Source: Candidatus Poribacteria bacterium
GTDB taxonomy: Bacteria > Poribacteria > WGA-4E > WGA-3G
Assembly (NCBI GenBank): GCA_028820635.1
Contig: JAPPIG010000064.1
Coordinates: 62,001-126,000, forward strand
Reading direction: 5' to 3'
DNA: 64,000 nucleotides
Notes under the pieces: generated by a model
Databases searched by the model: none
Told to the model about the DNA's origin: nothing
Seen by the model: only the letters and a program-made list of their open reading frames with translations
Made by a program: the position numbers and the translations under genes
Part shown: positions 59,891 to 64,000 of the stretch, piece after piece
Position numbering within the stretch: position 1 is the stretch's first letter
How the letters are laid out: each line of letters begins with the position of its first letter

Positions 59891-61021
59891 ATGGAACAGT
59901 TTTACTTCAACTACAAGGATATCTCCAGAATTAACCGATACGGATTCAGTTGCCGAAGGATTGGGATTCATCTTGCGGGAATACTGCTTGGCTATCTAAT
60001 TTATGAAATTTTGTTCTATCTTTCTCTCTTCATTGTGGATGGAATAAAAGCCCAAGCGTTTTGGGAAAACTTCGGACTCTTACCAGTTTTACCATTCACT
60101 GTGACCAACCTAAACCCTCTTACAACTGGGACAATGTGGATAGGCGTAGTTGCTTTCGCAGCTATTTTTTTCCTTGTCAGCACAATGGCATCAAAAATTA
60201 CCATTGAACAACTGCGTGGTGATGTTTTCTTCTCAGTTGGGAATTCTTTAAATTTTCTAAAACAGAATTGGAAAGCAGTCTTTGGATCATTTTTCGGCTT
60301 AGTTTTTATAATATTTTTCCTATTCTTGATACCCGGTTGCGTGGTGTTGCTCGGGAAAATTCCATTTCTTGGCAAACCTATCCTCACATTAGCCTCACTT
60401 TTTACGCCTATCGCATTTATTATAGGATTGCTCATCGTATTTATTCTAACTGTTCTGATTGCAAGTTTGTTTTTTGCACCTGCTATTGCTGCTACGACCA
60501 ATGCTGATGCGTTTGAAACTATATATCAACTTTTTGCGATAGTATGGAATCAACCGTGGCGAATTGTTGGCTATGGTATCTTCCTACTGGTGCTAAAATT
60601 AATCTTTGTGCCAATTTGGGCTATCTTCTGCCTTGCAGGGTTTGCAATCATCTTACTACCGATGTATTATCTACACACAACATTTATACAAGAATCCATG
60701 GCAGTCGCAAATAAATGGTTAGGTGAAACGCTTCAGAAATTTACAAGTCTGCTTTTTCAAGACAACTCTGTAATCTTTGGCATTAACACATCCCAACCCC
60801 CTATAACGACTCTCTCAATTACAATTTGTGCCATTTTGATAACATTAACGTTAATATGCATTGCAGGTGGTGTGGTGGCATATCTCTTTTCATTAGCATC
60901 TGTTGGCACAACATTAATTTATACGATACTACGAAAACACATTGACGGACAAAATCTTTTAGAGATAATCGGAACAGTTGGACAAATAGAAGACACATCA
61001 CTGCCTATAGAAGAAAAATGA
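59891..61021 (+). CDS. integral membrane protein of unknown function
   Basis: A 376-residue protein with about seven to eight hydrophobic helices, including LAGILLGYLIYEILFYLSLFIV, WIGVVAFAAIFFLVSTMAS, LVFIIFFLFLIPGCVVLL, IAFIIGLLIVFILTVLIASLFF and a final LITLTLICIAGGVVAYLFSLASVG. A cytoplasmic-like stretch with EQLRGDVFFSVGNSLNFLKQNW lies between helices. I do not recognise a family. The gene is single, lies before secA, and is preceded by its own promoter. Confidence 0.65.
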   Translation: MEQFYFNYKDISRINRYGFSCRRIGIHLAGILLGYLIYEILFYLSLFIVDGIKAQAFWENFGLLPVLPFTVTNLNPLTTGTMWIGVVAFAAIFFLVSTMASKITIEQLRGDVFFSVGNSLNFLKQNWKAVFGSFFGLVFIIFFLFLIPGCVVLLGKIPFLGKPILTLASLFTPIAFIIGLLIVFILTVLIASLFFAPAIAATTNADAFETIYQLFAIVWNQPWRIVGYGIFLLVLKLIFVPIWAIFCLAGFAIILLPMYYLHTTFIQESMAVANKWLGETLQKFTSLLFQDNSVIFGINTSQPPITTLSITICAILITLTLICIAGGVVAYLFSLASVGTTLIYTILRKHIDGQNLLEIIGTVGQIEDTSLPIEEK

Positions 61022-61134
61022 TTTTAAATCGCGGCACCCCTTGCTAGTACATAAGAGACATCCTTTTGACCCTGAGCATTCAAAAACACGGTGCTGTTAG
61101 TAATGAAAACACACGATGGAGTTCAAAGAAAATT

Positions 61135-63834
61135 ATGTTTGAAAAAGTAATGAACAAAGTTTTTGGCTCAAAGGAAGACCGTGATGTTAAACGTTTTCGT
61201 GAAATCGTTGAAGCGGTCAACCAACGCGAACCCGAAATCAAAAGACTCACTGACTCACAAATCCAAGCTAAAACCCCGTGGTTCCGAAGGCAATTAGATG
61301 CAGGTGCTTCTCTTGACGAACTATTACCAGAGGCTTTTGCCGTTGTTCGAGAAACAGCTGTGCGGACATTAAAACAGCGGCACTACGACGTCCAAATAAT
61401 CGGAGGTGCAGCGCTCCATCAAGGTGCAATCGCTGAAATGAGAACGGGGGAAGGTAAAACCCTTACTTCAACTCTCGCGGTTTATTTAAACGCACTTGCT
61501 GGAAATGGTGTTCACCTTGCTACAGTCAATGATTATTTGGCACGCCGGGATGCTGAATGGATGGGACAAATATACAACTTCCTTGGGTTGTCCGTTGGAT
61601 TAACATTAAGCCTAATGCCGCACGAACAGAAAAAACTGGCATATAAAAATGACATCACCTACGGAGTCCACAGCGAGTTTGGCTTTGATTACTTGAATGA
61701 TAACCGAGCACTTACCACCGAGACAAAAGTCCAACGGGGACACGTATTTGCCATTCTTGACGAAGTTGACAGTATCCTCATTGATGAAGCACGTACGCCC
61801 CTTATCATTTCTGATCCCTCCAACAAACCCGCAGAACTCTATAGAAAAATAAATAGCGTTGTTACGCAGCTTCGTAACGAGGAACATTACGAAATTGACC
61901 AGAAGGGGAAGTCCCGCGGAAGTGTTACGCTTACAGATGAAGGAATAGAAGAAGTACAACGACGTCTTGGGGTAGAAAATTTATATGAACAGAATAACAT
62001 CATGCTTGTGCACCATGTCAAACAATCGTTGACTGCACACCACCTCTACAATCGCGATATACACTATTTGGTAGAAAACGGCGAAGTTATACTTATTGAC
62101 GAATTCACAGGTAGAAAACAGGTTGGACGAAGGCTAAGTGAAGGACTCCACCAAGCCATTGAAGCAAAGGAACGTGTAAAAATCGCCCAAGAAAACGAAA
62201 CTTTTGCTAAGATTACATATCAAAATTACTTCCGAATGTATGAAAAACTTGCTGGAATGACTGGGACTGCTGCTACAGAGGCAAGCGAATTTGCGCATAT
62301 CTACGGACTGGATGTTGTGGTTGTGCCTACAAATGAACCGATGATTCGGATTGATAATTCTGACCAAATCTACACAACTGAAGAAGCGAAATATAACGCA
62401 GTTCTAAGCGATATTGCAGAGCAGCACGAAAAAGGGCGTCCTGTCCTCGTCGGGACAATTTCCATTGAAAATTCTGAAAAATTGAGTAAGCTGCTGAGAG
62501 CCAGACATCGGAACATCAAACACCAAATTTTGAATGCTAAGGAACATACCCGTGAGGCAGACATCATTGCCCAAGCAGGAATGCCAGGATCCGTAACAAT
62601 CGCTACCAACATGGCGGGTAGGGGTGTTGACATCTTGCTCGGCGGAAATCCAGAAGGCTTGGCAAAAGACGCACTGCGAAAGAAAAAAGTTGACTTAAAT
62701 TCGTTACCTCTGGAATCTGAGGAATGGGAAACCGCACTCGCTGAAGCTGAGGAAATATGTGAAAAGAATCGGGAACATATTCTTGAGGCAGGTGGATTGC
62801 ATATTGTCGGGACAGAGAGGCATGATTCCCGAAGGATTGATAACCAATTGCGTGGACGTTCTGGCAGGCAAGGAGATCCTGGCTCATCAAGGTTTTATCT
62901 TTCACTTGAAGATGACCTAATGAAAAAGTTCGGTTCGGAACGTCTGCAAGGGTTTATGAGCCGAACCGGTATGGACGAAGGCATTCCACTTGAACATCCG
63001 TGGATTTCAAAATCCATTGAAAAGGCACAGACTCGCGTCGAACAGATAAACTTTGATATTCGTAAAAATATACTCAAATTTGACGATGTGATGGAAGCGC
63101 AACGTGATACCATTTACACCTTGAGAGATACTATCCTCTCAGATGAAGACCCCAAAGAAACTGTTTGGGAGATGATTGAGAACGTCGTCGCTGATGAAAT
63201 TGATATGATCATTCCTGAAAAAGGCCCACGTGAAACCGAAGACCTTGAACAATTCACAAAATGGTTAACTACGACTTTTCCCGTTAACCCGATTTGGCAG
63301 ACTCCGTTAACTGAAATATCTGCAGATGAGCTTTACGACCAAATCATCGCTGAACTCAAGACCGCATATAAACAACGCGAAACTGAAATGGGACCGGAAA
63401 CCATGCGTCTCCTTGAACGACTTCTTGTGTTAGATAGAATTGACAGTCATTGGAAAGACCATCTTTACAACATAGACTTTATTGAAGAAGGCATAAGGTT
63501 CGGTGCTGGTTATGGCGGCAAAGACCCTATTGTTGTTTTCAAAAGTGAAGCACTTGGTGTCTTTGAATCCATGTATCAAAACATTGAAAAAGAAGTGAGC
63601 GAGTTTATCTTCAAATCGCGTCTGAATACTGAAGCACCGCGTCGTGCTCCAAATAGAAGACCAAGCGGCTCCCGCCGAACACCACCGCGTAAGGCTGCAG
63701 CTGCTAACAACGATTCTCAAACTTCGGCAGAATTTGCTTCACAGCAGGCAATGGGAAATATGCCAAAAGTTGGGCGAAATGCACCGTGCCCATGCGGTAG
63801 TGGGAAGAAATATAAGAGATGTCATGGACAGTAA
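61135..63834 (+). CDS. secA: preprotein translocase ATPase SecA
   Basis: An 899-residue SecA from the ATG at 61135; an upstream TTG extends the frame with unrelated residues. Motifs: MRTGEGKT (Walker A), [48 protein letters not shown] (Walker B), GMTGTA, and the helicase motif [28 protein letters not shown]. The C-terminus ends in the zinc-binding [14 protein letters not shown] that contacts SecB and lipids. SecA drives export through SecYEG, which the many signal-peptide proteins in this window require. It has the normal length and no visible lesion. Confidence 0.95.
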   Translation: MFEKVMNKVFGSKEDRDVKRFREIVEAVNQREPEIKRLTDSQIQAKTPWFRRQLDAGASLDELLPEAFAVVRETAVRTLKQRHYDVQIIGGAALHQGAIAEMRTGEGKTLTSTLAVYLNALAGNGVHLATVNDYLARRDAEWMGQIYNFLGLSVGLTLSLMPHEQKKLAYKNDITYGVHSEFGFDYLNDNRALTTETKVQRGHVFAILDEVDSILIDEARTPLIISDPSNKPAELYRKINSVVTQLRNEEHYEIDQKGKSRGSVTLTDEGIEEVQRRLGVENLYEQNNIMLVHHVKQSLTAHHLYNRDIHYLVENGEVILIDEFTGRKQVGRRLSEGLHQAIEAKERVKIAQENETFAKITYQNYFRMYEKLAGMTGTAATEASEFAHIYGLDVVVVPTNEPMIRIDNSDQIYTTEEAKYNAVLSDIAEQHEKGRPVLVGTISIENSEKLSKLLRARHRNIKHQILNAKEHTREADIIAQAGMPGSVTIATNMAGRGVDILLGGNPEGLAKDALRKKKVDLNSLPLESEEWETALAEAEEICEKNREHILEAGGLHIVGTERHDSRRIDNQLRGRSGRQGDPGSSRFYLSLEDDLMKKFGSERLQGFMSRTGMDEGIPLEHPWISKSIEKAQTRVEQINFDIRKNILKFDDVMEAQRDTIYTLRDTILSDEDPKETVWEMIENVVADEIDMIIPEKGPRETEDLEQFTKWLTTTFPVNPIWQTPLTEISADELYDQIIAELKTAYKQRETEMGPETMRLLERLLVLDRIDSHWKDHLYNIDFIEEGIRFGAGYGGKDPIVVFKSEALGVFESMYQNIEKEVSEFIFKSRLNTEAPRRAPNRRPSGSRRTPPRKAAAANNDSQTSAEFASQQAMGNMPKVGRNAPCPCGSGKKYKRCHGQ

Positions 63835-63896
63835 AAATACAAAAGATTAGTCATACATAATCTTCACTCAATCCGTGAACATTTGGGAGAGCTGTT

Positions 63897-64000
63897 TTGA
63901 ATACTGAAAAACCTTATACATTATCACAGACTTTGCTTGATATTCTGGCGTGTCCTGCATGTAAAGGTAAGATTGAACATGTAGAAGAAGATCAAAAATT
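63897..64000 (+). CDS. Trm112-like zinc-ribbon protein (C-terminus beyond window)
   Basis: A TTG start with GGGAG upstream opens the frame MNTEKPYTLSQTLLDILACP, followed by ACKGKIEHVEEDQK up to the window end. LLDILACPACKGK is the first cysteine pair of the Trm112/YcaR (UPF0434) zinc ribbon. These small proteins (about 60-70 residues) often support methyltransferases or sit near secA and kdsB-type genes. The second cysteine pair is outside the window. Confidence 0.7.
   Translation, partial: MNTEKPYTLSQTLLDILACPACKGKIEHVEEDQK

Noticed and set aside
63644-63850. 68-codon plus-strand frame at the end of secA
   Set aside because: It overlaps the well-supported secA C-terminal zinc motif in another frame.
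1-64000. tRNA, rRNA, transposase or prophage genes
   Set aside because: I looked for T-loop-like GTTCRANYC strings, DDE transposase motifs and phage structural genes while reading and found none that hold up; a tRNAscan or ISfinder search could still find weak ones.

Overview
The window reads as chromosomal DNA of a Gram-negative bacterium of moderate-to-low GC. A TonB-dependent outer-membrane receptor, many signal peptides and SecA indicate two membranes. The gene style resembles Candidatus Poribacteria or a close relative: phytanoyl-CoA dioxygenases (one fused to HEAT repeats), Gfo/Idh/MocA oxidoreductases, membrane-anchored WD40 proteins, LamG-like and TolB-like secreted proteins, a DUF6785-type membrane protein, dockerin and cohesin modules, and intergenic space full of short hairpin repeats. 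The taxonomic call is inference from gene style. I saw no tRNA, rRNA, CRISPR array, transposase or phage genes.

Layout. 1-4.7 kb, minus strand: a truncated Gfo/Idh oxidoreductase, a small decayed-looking region, a mntA-hepT toxin-antitoxin pair, a repeat cluster, then an oxidoreductase, ABC ATPase and PhyH dioxygenase string. 5-7.4 kb: a TonB-dependent receptor. 7.4-14.6 kb, minus strand: four membrane-anchored WD40 genes ending in coaD; the first two gene junctions have the same 11-nt overlap. 15-24 kb: a tandem LamG-like pair, a polytopic membrane protein, a PhyH-HEAT fusion, a coiled-coil protein with an exact 18-residue repeat, and two TolB-like propeller proteins. 24-29 kb: a fused nucleotidyltransferase-HEPN protein overlapping an amidohydrolase, a cohesin-domain protein, and a nucleotidyltransferase made of two halves, the second of which has lost its catalytic residues. 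29-37 kb: a UvrA-type excinuclease, a Uma2-family protein, a fossil copy of the uvrA 3' end, another WD40 protein and a UvrD/PcrA helicase. 37-50 kb: gatC-gatA, a C-terminal processing protease, an mmsA-type dehydrogenase, a VWA protein with a TonB-like N-terminus, a SNF2-SWIM helicase, a ThuA-like protein, an HhH-like protein, and a dockerin / cytochrome c-like / copper-monooxygenase protein. 50-64 kb: recX-alaS, a DUF948-YtxH pair, larB, a secreted jelly-roll-like protein, a TPR-BatD pair, a CopD-like protein, a membrane protein, secA and the start of a Trm112-like gene.

How things connect. Five secreted proteins of three unrelated folds end in the same short tail (P-x-x-P-x-x-x-L-x-T-x-W-x-x-x-K), which looks like a sorting or anchoring signal. 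Two of the anchored WD40 proteins carry a C-terminal domain that resembles a zinc-metallopeptidase stripped of its metal-binding residues. Three separate loci carry MNT/HEPN-type nucleotidyltransferases. The intergenic hairpins fall into several families, and one family shows stem covariation with a constant tail. Several promoters can be read as TTGCAA- or TTGAAA-like -35 boxes 17 bp from a -10, and one of them predicts a leaderless mRNA. TTG start codons with good Shine-Dalgarno sequences are common.
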